Of a stretch of 64,000 bases of DNA, positions 16,450-25,444 are shown piece after piece. The position numbers and the translations under genes are program-made. Each line of letters starts with the position of its first letter. The first letter of the stretch is position 1. Source of the stretch: an uncultured Clostridia bacterium (lineage in GTDB: Bacteria > Bacillota > Clostridia > Christensenellales > UBA1242); the NCBI GenBank assembly GCA_937874195.1, contig CALNBM010000015.1, positions 1-64,000 of the forward strand. The letters are read 5' to 3'. The notes below the pieces were generated by a model. It was not told the DNA's origin. It saw only the letters and a program-made list of their open reading frames with translations, and did no database searches.

Positions 16450-17547
16450 CTATGCACTTAGCCAGCGAAGATAAGTGTAAATAAAATCTAATATATTGCC
16501 ATCGAAAACGCTCTCAATATCCTTAATTTTAAGGTTTGTTCTATGGTCTGTGACAACTTCTGTTGGATGAAAAGAATATGTTCTGATATGCGAATTTGCA
16601 TTTAACTCGCCTTGTAACAACTCTTTATTTTTACAATCGTCTTCTTCGGCGTGACGCAAGTTTATTAATCTACTGAGTAAAACTTTTTTTGCAGTTTTTA
16701 AGTTTTGCGCTTGACTTCTTTCATTTTGGCATGTTGCAACTAACCCCGTTGGAATGTGTGTGATTCTAACTGCCGAATCAGTTGTGTTTACATGTTGACC
16801 GCCCGCACCACCGCTTCTAAAAGTGTCAATTTTTAATTCGTTGTCGTTTAGATTGATTTCTTCATCGCTTTCCACAATATACATAACTTCCACCACCGCA
16901 CTCGCTGGCGACCTTTTGTTATTACCATCATAAGGGCTTATTCGAGATAGTTTATGTATGCCGTTTTCGCCTTTTAGATGACCAAAAGCGAGATTTCCAT
17001 CAACAATAAACTGTATGCTTTTATATCCGCCTTCACCTTCTTTGTATTCTAAAATTTCAATATCATAGCCCATTTTATCTGCAAAGCTCACGTACATATT
17101 ATATAGCATTTTAACAAACTCCCAAGCATCTATACCCGAAACATTGCTGGTTATTTTTATAATGCAGGAATTATTGTCATATTTGTTATTAAAAAAGTTC
17201 AAAACAATCAAATTATTTAATTGCTTGTTTAATTTATCTAACTCTTCGTTAAGATGCACTTTAATGTTGTCATCATGCTCATTTTCCATTATGATTAAAA
17301 GTTCTTGCATCTCAGCAATTTGCATAGAAATATCTTTAAAGTTTTCTAGTTTATTACTTATATATTTTAATCGTTTATTTACATTTTTAAGTTTTTTAGT
17401 ATCATAATAAATATTTAAATTTTCACTTTCTTGAAGTAGTTCTTCGCTTTCGCAAGTTAGGTTTCCTGTGTCGAGAGTGTCTAAGATAGTGTCAAAGTTT
17501 TCAACAATATCCTTTAATTTTTCTTTTTCTTCATCAAGTATTAACAT
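16450..17547 (-). CDS. prfB: peptide chain release factor 2, divergent
   Basis: A 365-residue class I release factor. It has an alpha-helical N-terminal domain, then the catalytic GGQ loop at 249-251 (GGAGGQHVNTTDSAVRITH), which triggers peptidyl-tRNA hydrolysis. The recognition tripeptide is at 204-206 in RF2-like context and reads SPY instead of SPF. The normally conserved GGTEA-x-DW block is degenerate (NVSGIDAWEF). The reading frame is continuous from the ATG, which has AGGGGC upstream, so the usual autoregulatory in-frame TGA frameshift is absent. TGA stops occur in the window, so an RF2 is needed. An RF2 paralog elsewhere in the genome cannot be excluded. Confidence 0.85.
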   Translation of the reverse strand: MLILDEEKEKLKDIVENFDTILDTLDTGNLTCESEELLQESENLNIYYDTKKLKNVNKRLKYISNKLENFKDISMQIAEMQELLIIMENEHDDNIKVHLNEELDKLNKQLNNLIVLNFFNNKYDNNSCIIKITSNVSGIDAWEFVKMLYNMYVSFADKMGYDIEILEYKEGEGGYKSIQFIVDGNLAFGHLKGENGIHKLSRISPYDGNNKRSPASAVVEVMYIVESDEEINLNDNELKIDTFRSGGAGGQHVNTTDSAVRITHIPTGLVATCQNERSQAQNLKTAKKVLLSRLINLRHAEEDDCKNKELLQGELNANSHIRTYSFHPTEVVTDHRTNLKIKDIESVFDGNILDFIYTYLRWLSA

Positions 17548-18203
17548 CGTTGCCCCTTTTTCTATGATTTTTCAAATATGATTATAGCATACAGATGCAT
17601 TTTCATAATAATAAAAATTGCAAATATTAATATGGAGTAAAGCAAATTAAACAATGAAGAAACGATGAAATAGGCAAATACGATTCAAATTTTTTAAAAA
17701 AAAAATTAATTATATAAAAAATCTCAAACTATATATAATTAAGATTTTATTTTTTCTTTTAATAATTAAATCTTTTAAAATTATTTTTAATGACTGTTAT
17801 TTTTTTAATACTTAAATTATAACTCATTTGCTTAAAAATACTTAAATAAACATTACCGTTTGATTTTTATGCTCGTTACTTTTTTATTCAATTAGACGTT
17901 TTTTGTTTTCATACTAAAATTTCCCGACTATACGCTTTAAAAAGAGCAAGTAGTTATCCTTGCGATAACTAAATATTTTTATTTTTTATATCTTTTAGCA
18001 TTTTATATTTCCCGAATTTTTTATTTGTGATTCTTTCATTTTAAGCGATATTTTTTTCTATTATTTAAAAAACAATATGCTTATATTTCAATCTTTTAAT
18101 CCAAAACTGATAGTTTTATTATATTCTTACCTTAAAAGATATCCTATCTCACAACACAAAATGAGAGTGTGGTTTGCCTTACAAATTTAATCATAATCAT
18201 AAA
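17548..18203. other. intergenic region with hairpin
   Basis: About 650 bp of very AT-rich DNA without a credible gene. It contains an 8-bp perfect inverted repeat (TAGTTATC/GATAACTA, 17951-17971) with a 5-base loop, and the terminator of the next gene at its right end. Confidence 0.45.
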
Positions 18204-18216
18204 CTAAACCACTCTC
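18163..18216 (-). terminator. probable terminator overlapping the end of the M23 gene
   Basis: The last coding bases of the M23 gene (GAGAGTGGTTT on the minus strand) pair with AAACC and ACTCTC about 30 bases downstream, with a 2-base bulge. A short T-rich stretch follows. Confidence 0.5.
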
Positions 18217-19142
18217 TTATATTCCTCGCCGTCTTTTTCAACTTGCACTCGATTATGTGATAGAAATTTTGAAATTTGATACATATCTATCCAAATCTCA
18301 CTTGCACCCTTCACTTGTGATTCATTGAATATTAATTGCATACCAAGATGAAGGTGTGGCGAACAGGTCATATTAGAATCTATTTTATAACTATATCCCG
18401 TTACACCTAGATAACCAACAACCTGCCCTGCTTCCACGACATCGCCAATTTTAAGTCCTTTCACAAAAGGTTTGCCTTTTCGCAAGTGTGCATAATAGTA
18501 ACCGCGTTTTTTATCGTGTGATCTTATTGTTAAATGCCAACCACCCATTCTATTCCAGCCTAGTTCTGTTATTGTACCACTTTCAATCGCCACAAGCGGT
18601 GTGCCGATTGAGCCCATTAAATCGTGCCCAAGATGCTTTCGTGTGTAACCATATGACCTGGAAACACCAAAGTCGTCATAGTGATTATACCAAAAGCCTT
18701 TTGGAAAAGGGTGGAAATTTTTTAAACCATAAACAATTTCGCCATCTGCGTTTTTAAAAGAACCGATAAACTCTGCAAAAATTCCAGTGTAGCCCTCGAC
18801 ATAATATTTATAGTATTTATTTTCGCCATAAAAGTCGTCAATTCTTTTGCCGTTTTTAAGTTTGGCGACAAGTTCTTTTAACTCGTTTTTATCTCGTTGA
18901 ATCCTAAAATTATTTCCATTCTTAGTTGCTAAATATGCAAGTGCTTTTATAAAGTCAAACTCAACTTCTTCCGATTTATTAAACTCTTTATCATACTCAT
19001 AAGCAGCAAGCAATATTTCATACGGTACTTTACAATCTATCCACTTAATAAACTCGTCAGCGTTTTTAGTTGTAAACGCTGTTGTAAAGGAAAAAGTGAA
19101 TAATATTATTAATATAAAACTAATTTTTCTAATGGCTTTCAT
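18204..19142 (-). CDS. exported M23 (LytM-type) peptidoglycan endopeptidase
   Basis: A 312-residue secreted protein with an N-terminal signal (about residues 5-24). The catalytic M23 domain occupies the C-terminal half. Zinc motifs are intact: H170-x3-D174 (HLGHD) and H263-L-H265 (SPHLHLG), with the preceding YYYAHL strand. It probably cleaves peptide cross-links in the cell wall during growth, division or sporulation. Unlike the SpoIIQ-like protein at 415-993 it should be active. It lies 47 bp downstream of the ABC permease gene on the same strand and may be part of that operon. FtsX-like permeases often control wall hydrolases, though direct coupling here is only inference. Confidence 0.88.
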   Translation of the reverse strand: MKAIRKISFILIILFTFSFTTAFTTKNADEFIKWIDCKVPYEILLAAYEYDKEFNKSEEVEFDFIKALAYLATKNGNNFRIQRDKNELKELVAKLKNGKRIDDFYGENKYYKYYVEGYTGIFAEFIGSFKNADGEIVYGLKNFHPFPKGFWYNHYDDFGVSRSYGYTRKHLGHDLMGSIGTPLVAIESGTITELGWNRMGGWHLTIRSHDKKRGYYYAHLRKGKPFVKGLKIGDVVEAGQVVGYLGVTGYSYKIDSNMTCSPHLHLGMQLIFNESQVKGASEIWIDMYQISKFLSHNRVQVEKDGEEYKRVV

Positions 19143-19189
19143 ACAAACTAATTTTAACTTTATAAGCGGTTTTTATTCAAAAAAAATCT

Positions 19190-21520
19190 TTAATCATACG
19201 ACTTCAATGCTTCAACCATATCAATTTTTTTAGTTTTAGGAATGGATAATAAATACACAATGCTTAAAAAAAATAATGAAAGAATTGCCGTTATAATATA
19301 ACTTACCCAACTAATAACTCTAGGAAAAATTATACCATCTATTATAATTCTACTAATAATAAAAGCATGCAATAAAGCACCCAGCCCCAATCCAAATAAA
19401 ATGGCAAAACACGAAATAATAAGTGTTTCTCGAAAAATGTATCCCGACACTTCTATTTCATTATAACCAAGCACTTTTAATGTGGCAAGGTCTCTGTGAC
19501 GAGTGCTAATATTAATCAATGTTAAATTATAGTTTATAATTACAGCTAGCGCACATGCCGAGCCAAGCAATATTAATACAACTCCGTTCATGCTTTTTGA
19601 TATTTCATTAAAAGAATGGGATAAATCTTTTTTTAACAAAACATGTAAAACATTAGCTTGATTTATTAGTTCATCATATAATTTTTGCTCGTTTGCAAGA
19701 GAAGTTTTAGCATAAATTTTATTATAAGTTGGAGTTAATTGGGAACTTGCTACATTGTTTGAAATATAAACTACATTGCCAAAACTATATTTTATAATAT
19801 CTGTAATAGTAACAGTTACATTGCCATTTTGCATACTTAAACTAAGTTCATCGCCACTCTTTAAATTATACTTAACTGCAAGTGGTTGAGTTACAAAAAC
19901 CGAATTTTTTTGCATATTTATTTTCTTATTGAATATGTTTTCAAAAGATATGAAGTTATTAATATTCTGTGTGTTTTCTGGAATCACTATGTTTATATAG
20001 TTTCCTTCATATTTTGCAGTTGTGTTCATAACTAATATTTGTTCAATATTTTCAAGTGTTGGTATATCTATTTCTGCATCCACTACGCCAATTTCCATTT
20101 GATAATTTAACATTTGTTGATATTGAAATTCGCCTGCATAATCGATAGAATTTTTAATACCAAACCCCGCCAATAATAATGCTGTGCTACCAGCAATACC
20201 AATAAGTGTTAATATTAAATTTTGTCTATGTCTAAAAATATTTCTAATTGTGGACTTATATTTAAACGATAACCGCTTCCAAAGTGCAGTTTTTTCTAAC
20301 AGTATTTTTTTACCTGCTTTAGGTGATTTCACTTTTAATAGTTGTGCAGGCTTTTGCTTTAAAACACTATTAATGCTAATAAGTGTGGTTATTAGCACAA
20401 AAAACACCATAATCACAGATATAATTGAAATATACAAAACATTATAATGAATAATAAGACTTGGAAGTTGATAACTAGCACTGTAAGCATTATAAATGAT
20501 TGCTGGTATAAAATAAATACCCAGTGCAATTCCAAGCACGCATCCAACACCGGATGATAACAAAGCGTAAAACACATATTTCCACATAATTTTACTCTTG
20601 CTATATCCAAGCGAACGCAAAGTGCCAATCTGCAAGCGTTGATCGGCAATAATTCGTGTGATAGAAGACATCGACACTAATATGGTAATTAAAAAGAAAA
20701 AAACTGGGAAAATTAGTGATATGATTTCAACAATCTTTATATCCGATTGAAATTGTACAAAATCCTGAGTTTGGTTTAATGATTTAAAAAAAAAGTTGCC
20801 AAAAATATTTTTTAATTCGTTAATATTATCATCCACAAACACTTTGTATTCGTTAGAGAAAAAACTATAATTTTTAGTCTTATTTAATATTAGTGCAACA
20901 TGCGTTGGTCCAGATATTTGCAAATGATTATAGTCGGTGTATATTGCGCAGTCTATTGTTCTTTGAGAAATTTCGGATACTTCCCGAATATTTGCAAATC
21001 GTAACGGATGCTTTACTATTCCAACCACTTCGAAGGATTTTTCCCAAAATGTGATTTTTTGTCCAATAAACATATTCATTGTATATGCTTGGGAGTGTGA
21101 AACAACTATTTCAAGTTTTTCCAAACTATTCTCTGGAAATCTGCCTTCAAGCAACTGCAAATTATTAATATTAAAACCATTTTCAAAATCAAATAAAGTA
21201 ATGCGTGCAACATAATTTCTATCGTTAATATTTATTGTTTCTTCCGCTTCAAAATATGGCATAATTTCTTTAATTAAGTTATTTTGCGCTAACGCGTCAA
21301 CTTCTTCTGTGGTGAAAGGTAAACCTTTTTGAACTATCATATCTGCAACATTGCTATTTATATAATACTGCTCTAGGGTATAACGCATATTTGGCGCGGC
21401 TGTTAATAATCCCACCAAAAAAGAAACGCCTAACGCCACAATTAAAACTATGGCAAATAATTTTAGCGCCAAATGTTTAGTGTCTTTTAACACATATTTC
21501 GTATACTTTTTCACTACCAA
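19190..21520 (-). CDS. ABC transporter permease, FtsX/MacB-like
   Basis: A 776-residue membrane protein with the double FtsX layout. An N-terminal helix and a large extracytoplasmic domain precede three helices (about residues 265-375). A second helix (about 435-460), a second extracytoplasmic domain and a final three-helix FtsX block (about 640-770) follow. LRSLGYSKSKI and LKVLGYNEIEV are the paired coupling motifs of this family. Such permeases work with an ATPase as mechanotransmitters or lipoprotein/peptide exporters. The start overlaps the end of the ATPase gene: TTG at 21520 or GTG at 21514 are both possible, as neither is ideally spaced from GAGG. Confidence 0.88.
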   Translation of the reverse strand: MVVKKYTKYVLKDTKHLALKLFAIVLIVALGVSFLVGLLTAAPNMRYTLEQYYINSNVADMIVQKGLPFTTEEVDALAQNNLIKEIMPYFEAEETININDRNYVARITLFDFENGFNINNLQLLEGRFPENSLEKLEIVVSHSQAYTMNMFIGQKITFWEKSFEVVGIVKHPLRFANIREVSEISQRTIDCAIYTDYNHLQISGPTHVALILNKTKNYSFFSNEYKVFVDDNINELKNIFGNFFFKSLNQTQDFVQFQSDIKIVEIISLIFPVFFFLITILVSMSSITRIIADQRLQIGTLRSLGYSKSKIMWKYVFYALLSSGVGCVLGIALGIYFIPAIIYNAYSASYQLPSLIIHYNVLYISIISVIMVFFVLITTLISINSVLKQKPAQLLKVKSPKAGKKILLEKTALWKRLSFKYKSTIRNIFRHRQNLILTLIGIAGSTALLLAGFGIKNSIDYAGEFQYQQMLNYQMEIGVVDAEIDIPTLENIEQILVMNTTAKYEGNYINIVIPENTQNINNFISFENIFNKKINMQKNSVFVTQPLAVKYNLKSGDELSLSMQNGNVTVTITDIIKYSFGNVVYISNNVASSQLTPTYNKIYAKTSLANEQKLYDELINQANVLHVLLKKDLSHSFNEISKSMNGVVLILLGSACALAVIINYNLTLINISTRHRDLATLKVLGYNEIEVSGYIFRETLIISCFAILFGLGLGALLHAFIISRIIIDGIIFPRVISWVSYIITAILSLFFLSIVYLLSIPKTKKIDMVEALKSYD

Positions 21521-22218
21521 ATAACCTCATCAATATCTTTTGGTTTTGTGTTTTCTTTTATATCCTCAATTTTTCCATTTTTAACATATATAACACGATC
21601 AGCAATTTCTGTTATTGAGTTGTTATGCGTTACTAAAATAACGGTTTTGTTGTGCTCTTTACATATAGATTTCAAAAGTTTTAAAATAGTTTTACCCGTG
21701 TTAATATCAAGCGCGCCGGTAGGTTCGTCACAAAGCAATATTTGAGGATTTTTAGCAATCGCCCGCGCAATTGACACCCTTTGTTGCTCACCACCGGAAA
21801 GTTGTGAAGGGAAATTATTTAATCTGTCGAGCAAATTCACTTGTTCTAACACTTGCTTTGATGATAGTGGTTCACTGCTAATTTCGGAAGCGATTTCAAC
21901 ATTTTCAAGTGCGGTTAGTTGTGGCATTAAATTATAAAATTGAAAAACAAAACCAACATCATGTCTGCGATAATATGTTAATTTTTTAGGACTTAACTTA
22001 CTAATATCTTTACCACCAACTATAATTTTTCCTTTATCGGCTGTGTCCATGCCACCAAGAATATTTAATATTGTTGTTTTTCCTGCACCGCTTGGTCCCA
22101 CTATAACGCAAAATTCACTTTGAAATATTTGAAAATTAATATTATCATTTGCGAATATTGTTTGTTCACCAAAATGATAAATCTTACTAACACTTTCGAA
22201 TTTAACCACAGCTTCCAT
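21514..22218 (-). CDS. ABC transporter ATP-binding protein (MacB/LolD type)
   Basis: An approximately 234-residue ATPase that pairs with the FtsX-like permease just downstream (overlapping ends). Walker A is GPSGAGKTT, the Q-loop is in FVFQFYNLMPQL, the signature is LSGGEQQRVSIARA, Walker B is LLCDEPTGALD and the H-loop is VTHN. The NLMPQLTALENVE region is typical of the MacB/LolD group. The preferred start is the ATG at 22218, where the conserved domain begins and a GGGGGTG lies upstream. An in-frame ATG at 22245 adds nine residues without a ribosome site. Confidence 0.9.
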   Translation of the reverse strand: MEAVVKFESVSKIYHFGEQTIFANDNINFQIFQSEFCVIVGPSGAGKTTILNILGGMDTADKGKIIVGGKDISKLSPKKLTYYRRHDVGFVFQFYNLMPQLTALENVEIASEISSEPLSSKQVLEQVNLLDRLNNFPSQLSGGEQQRVSIARAIAKNPQILLCDEPTGALDINTGKTILKLLKSICKEHNKTVILVTHNNSITEIADRVIYVKNGKIEDIKENTKPKDIDEVIW

Positions 22219-22364
22219 TTTTATACTCGCACCCCCATATGTCATATTCTGATTAATTTTATAGCACTGTTTAACTTTTACTTAAATTTTAATCTTTTTA
22301 TAATTAAACAACAAGCAATTTTGCATTTAGATTTTATCCATTTTGTTTTTTTGTACAAAAATAA

Positions 22365-22388
22365 AGTTGTTTTTACAAAAAAACAACT
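22365..22388 (-). terminator. terminator of the gene at 22427-23029
   Basis: A 10-bp stem (AGTTGTTTTT with AAAAACAACT) and a very short loop, followed on the minus strand by a T-rich stretch. Confidence 0.65.
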
Positions 22389-22426
22389 AATATAATCACT
22401 TTATACTAATAAATAGACTTTAAAAT

Positions 22427-23029
22427 TTATTCCCTTTCTTGCTCGCGCGATTTTACGCTTTCTTTTTCTTTCTTTTGAAACGCAAGCTCATGCGAAAAGT
22501 TTTTTAAAAATTTTTCGTTTTCTGGTTGAAACTGCGGATGAGATTGCAATTTATAGAAAAATACAACGCCGTAATCTCCTTCCGCAACCACATTAAGATC
22601 GTTGTCAAATATATCGTTCATTTTCTCAACATTTTTGCGAAACTTTGGTGTGTCATTTTTATCTATAAAAGTGTTTAGCACAGTTTTAGTAAGATTTGTG
22701 TAAAACTTGGCTTCTTCCAACATTTTTTCATCAACTTTTTTATCTTGTGAGAAATTCAAAAAGCCCTGTTTACTAGCATTTTGGTTAGATAGATGCCTAA
22801 TAAACATTTTATGATAATCTAGGGTGTTGTCGTATTCTATAACTGCTTTTGCAAATTCTAATGAAATATTTTTTGTTTTATAGTCTATAAATAGGAATTT
22901 ATTATTAACATCTTTTATGCTGGTTTCATCGTCATAAAGTGCAGTGTTAAATTTTATATTTTCTTTATTATAGTAATTTAATATTTTTTTGGCTTTAAGC
23001 TTAATTATTTCTGTTTTTATATCGCTCAT
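22427..23029 (-). CDS. unknown soluble protein
   Basis: A 200-residue, charged, mostly helical protein with no signal peptide, membrane segment or motif that I recognise. The C-terminus is strongly basic/acidic (KEKESVKSREQ), a tail style also seen in the tandem paralogs at 4184-5499. I see no convincing alignment of the bodies. It lies between the ABC exporter and the thioredoxin genes on the same strand but is separated from both by gaps and has its own terminator, so it is probably a single-gene unit. Confidence 0.6.
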   Translation of the reverse strand: MSDIKTEIIKLKAKKILNYYNKENIKFNTALYDDETSIKDVNNKFLFIDYKTKNISLEFAKAVIEYDNTLDYHKMFIRHLSNQNASKQGFLNFSQDKKVDEKMLEEAKFYTNLTKTVLNTFIDKNDTPKFRKNVEKMNDIFDNDLNVVAEGDYGVVFFYKLQSHPQFQPENEKFLKNFSHELAFQKKEKESVKSREQERE

Positions 23030-23438
23030 TAATTAAACCTCGTTTTGTTTTAATATCGTAAAAAATCAAAATTCATTAAATATTTGATTAAGACATTTAC
23101 TTTTACTTCTACTTTTATATGATTAAAAAATTATTTGAGTGTTTTTTAAAGCATATAATACATGCGTTTATTAGCATAATTAGAATAAAATAAAACGTAT
23201 CATTGATTAATTGAACCAAAAAAAACTTAAAAAATTTTTAAGTAAGCTGAAAAATTTTTGATTTTTGCATTTTTTGTATTTAATTCACGAGTACGCATGA
23301 ACTAAACTTTTTCGTAATTTACAATATAAACAGAAAATCTATTGTGCAAGATAATTATAGTAAGTTAACAAGATATTTCATTTTATGTATTATGATTTAT
23401 TATTTGCTATACAAGAAATAACAAATCACAAATCGTTA
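23030..23438. other. intergenic region
   Basis: About 400 bp of AT-rich DNA with no gene. A short palindrome, CTTAAAAAATTTTTAAG, is near 23227. Confidence 0.4.
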
Positions 23439-23618
23439 TTAATCTTTCTTTACAAAAAGATTGCATTTGCAATTATAATTTTTAATAAAATCATCACACG
23501 GACAAAGTGTGGTTTCATCAATATTTAACCTGCATGGACAGTGTCCTTTTCTTTTTGCAATCCCTTGAACAATTCGGTTCACGTATTCAACATCTGGATT
23601 TAAAATATAATTCTTCAT
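23439..23618 (-). CDS. very small ferredoxin-thioredoxin reductase-like iron-sulfur protein
   Basis: A 59-residue protein. It starts at the ATG at 23618, preceded by a perfect AGGAGG six bases upstream. It carries six cysteines as C27-P-C29, C39-P-C41 and C50-K-C52 (GHCPCR, LCPCDD, NCKCNLF). This is the CPC/CPC/CxC order of the catalytic subunit of ferredoxin-thioredoxin reductase. That enzyme uses a [4Fe-4S] cluster beside a disulfide to reduce thioredoxin with ferredoxin electrons. The spacing of eight between the second and third motif fits the family, but the first gap (9 instead of about 16) and the total length (about half) are reduced. The thioredoxin gene is directly upstream on the same strand, 87 bp away, a strong functional hint. 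A structural iron-sulfur protein is the alternative. Confidence 0.72.
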   Translation of the reverse strand: MKNYILNPDVEYVNRIVQGIAKRKGHCPCRLNIDETTLCPCDDFIKNYNCKCNLFVKKD

Positions 23619-23705
23619 AATTTCCTCCTAAAGTAATAAATTTTATTAACAAAACTTATATTGTTTTATACACAAATCTATAAAAAAATGTTAAACATCC
23701 ACAAA

Positions 23706-24020
23706 TCATTTATGTTTTTCCATTATATGCATTATATCGTTTGCTCTTCTAAAACCTTCTAATCGTTCCACTTCTTCGCCATCTTTAAAGATAATAAGGG
23801 TTGGTAGAACGGAAACTTTTAATGAAGATGCAAGCTCATAGTTTTCATCACTATTTATTTTCACAATGTCAAAAAACAAATCTTCTTCATGGTCTAAGTT
23901 TTCAAATTCTTTCGCTATCATTTGACATGGTCCACACCATGAAGCAAAAACATCTAAAATAAACAACTTTTTAGTTTGTTTTACTTTGTTAAAATTTTTT
24001 TGATCTGTATAAATTATCAT
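23706..24020 (-). CDS. trxA: thioredoxin
   Basis: A 104-residue thioredoxin with the canonical active site W28-C-G-P-C32, followed by QMIAKEFE. The cis-proline strand VSVLPTLIIFKDGEEVERLEG and the normal fold length are also present. It reduces protein disulfides in the cytosol. AAGGAG precedes the ATG. The FTR-like gene follows downstream, suggesting a ferredoxin-driven thioredoxin pair rather than, or besides, NADPH-dependent thioredoxin reductase. Confidence 0.93.
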   Translation of the reverse strand: MIIYTDQKNFNKVKQTKKLFILDVFASWCGPCQMIAKEFENLDHEEDLFFDIVKINSDENYELASSLKVSVLPTLIIFKDGEEVERLEGFRRANDIMHIMEKHK

Positions 24021-24398
24021 ATAATTCTCCTTTTTTTATAGTTCGCAAGTTGTTTGAATAATTTTTTAATTATATATGTATTTTTTAATTTGTAATAATT
24101 TACTAGTCCAATTTTTTCGTTTTCAACAATGTTCCAATTTCTTAACTTTGCTAATTCTTTAAGATATAAAAGATTGAGATTTATTTAAACAATTAACCAA
24201 ACTTATTACATCCACCTGTCCTTTATTTAATAATTGATATAACATACAAAGCCTTGCTAGGATTACTTAAAATTTTATATAAATTAGTAAACTTCCAAAT
24301 TTTTTTTCATTAGATAAATTTTCATAATACCACTTCAAACATTACTAGCACTCTTATTATATTAGTTTTTACTAATATTTACAACTTAAATTAATTTT
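24021..24398. other. intergenic region between thioredoxin and ttcA
   Basis: About 380 bp, AT-rich, with no gene, RNA or strong hairpin recognised. Confidence 0.4.
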
Positions 24399-25214
24399 TT
24401 AATACTCATCTAAAAAATTATGTTTAACTCCATTTTTTTCATATCCAATTACTGTGTTTAAATTAATATTTTTTAAACTTGTAAATATGTTGTCCACAAA
24501 CTTATTATTCATATTTTCTAAACTATTAATTAATTGCTTCATCTCATAGCGTTTTGACTCATTTTCTTTGTTCAAATTCCGTTTTATATAAAGAGGACAG
24601 GCACAATTTATAAACTGCAAATTAAACTTGCTTGCCCATCTAATTATATCCTTTTCACGAATATAATACATAGGGCGAATCAACTCCAACCCCTCATAAT
24701 TTTGACTATGAAGTTTGGGCATCATAGTTTTTAATTGTCCGTTATAAAGCATGGAAAGTAGTGTTGTTTCAACCACATCATCAAAGTGATGACCAAGGGC
24801 AATTTTATTGCAACCAAGTTCTCTCGCATGCGAATAAAGCACTCCTCTTCTAATTCTAGCACATAAATAACATGGTGAACCATTTTCTACGCTTGCAACA
24901 TGTTCAAAATAATTAACATCGAATATTTTTATATCCACACCGAGTTTTTTTGCATTATCTAAAATAACTTGCCTGTTTTGTTCACTATAACCGGGATTTA
25001 TAACTAAAAACACTAATTCAAAATTTATTTTATTATGTTTTTTTAATTCTTGCATTAGTTTGGCAAGTAAAAATGAATCCTTGCCACCCGATATACACAC
25101 AGCAATTTTATCAAACTCACTTATTAATTTATACTTAACAACTGCGGACACAAATTTAGACCACAACTCTTTGCGATAAGTTTTTATTAAACTTTTTTCA
25201 ATTTCTGCTAACAT
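24399..25214 (-). CDS. ttcA: TtcA/TtuA-family tRNA thiolation enzyme
   Basis: A 271-residue PP-loop ATPase. The ATP-binding loop is S42-G-G-K-D-S47. Cysteines C115-Y-L-C118 and the later C204-A-C206 are the ligands expected for the oxygen-sensitive [4Fe-4S] cluster of TtcA-type enzymes. ALGHHFDDVVETTLLSMLYNG is the family signature. It activates a tRNA base with ATP and inserts sulfur, making 2-thiocytidine in the E. coli enzyme. The exact base in this organism is uncertain because TtcA-like proteins also include other thiolases. The gene stands alone. Confidence 0.85.
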   Translation of the reverse strand: MLAEIEKSLIKTYRKELWSKFVSAVVKYKLISEFDKIAVCISGGKDSFLLAKLMQELKKHNKINFELVFLVINPGYSEQNRQVILDNAKKLGVDIKIFDVNYFEHVASVENGSPCYLCARIRRGVLYSHARELGCNKIALGHHFDDVVETTLLSMLYNGQLKTMMPKLHSQNYEGLELIRPMYYIREKDIIRWASKFNLQFINCACPLYIKRNLNKENESKRYEMKQLINSLENMNNKFVDNIFTSLKNINLNTVIGYEKNGVKHNFLDEY

Positions 25215-25380
25215 GTTTATATATTATCATAAAACTTTGTGATTAATAATTAAATTTTTATATTTAAATAATTTTACACATAAAAATAGTATTTTGATAT
25301 ATTTTGATAAAAAATTTAATAATAATCATCTGTTATAGTTGATTTATTCACCATATAAGCACGGTAACAGCTTGATAACA

Positions 25381-25409
25381 TTTGCTAAAAAAAATTAAAA
25401 TGTTATAAT
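25381..25409 (+). promoter_or_regulatory. promoter of cls
   Basis: A perfect extended -10 element (TGTTATAAT, box at 25404-25409) with a weak -35 (TTTGCT, 17-bp spacing). Confidence 0.6.
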
Positions 25410-25444
25410 ATAGGCAAAATTAACTATATTTTAAAGGAAAATTG

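Noticed and set aside
16450..17547. Programmed +1 frameshift in prfB
   Set aside because: CTTGATGAA near the start looks slightly like the CTTTGA slip site, but the frame is open throughout and no in-frame stop needs bypassing.
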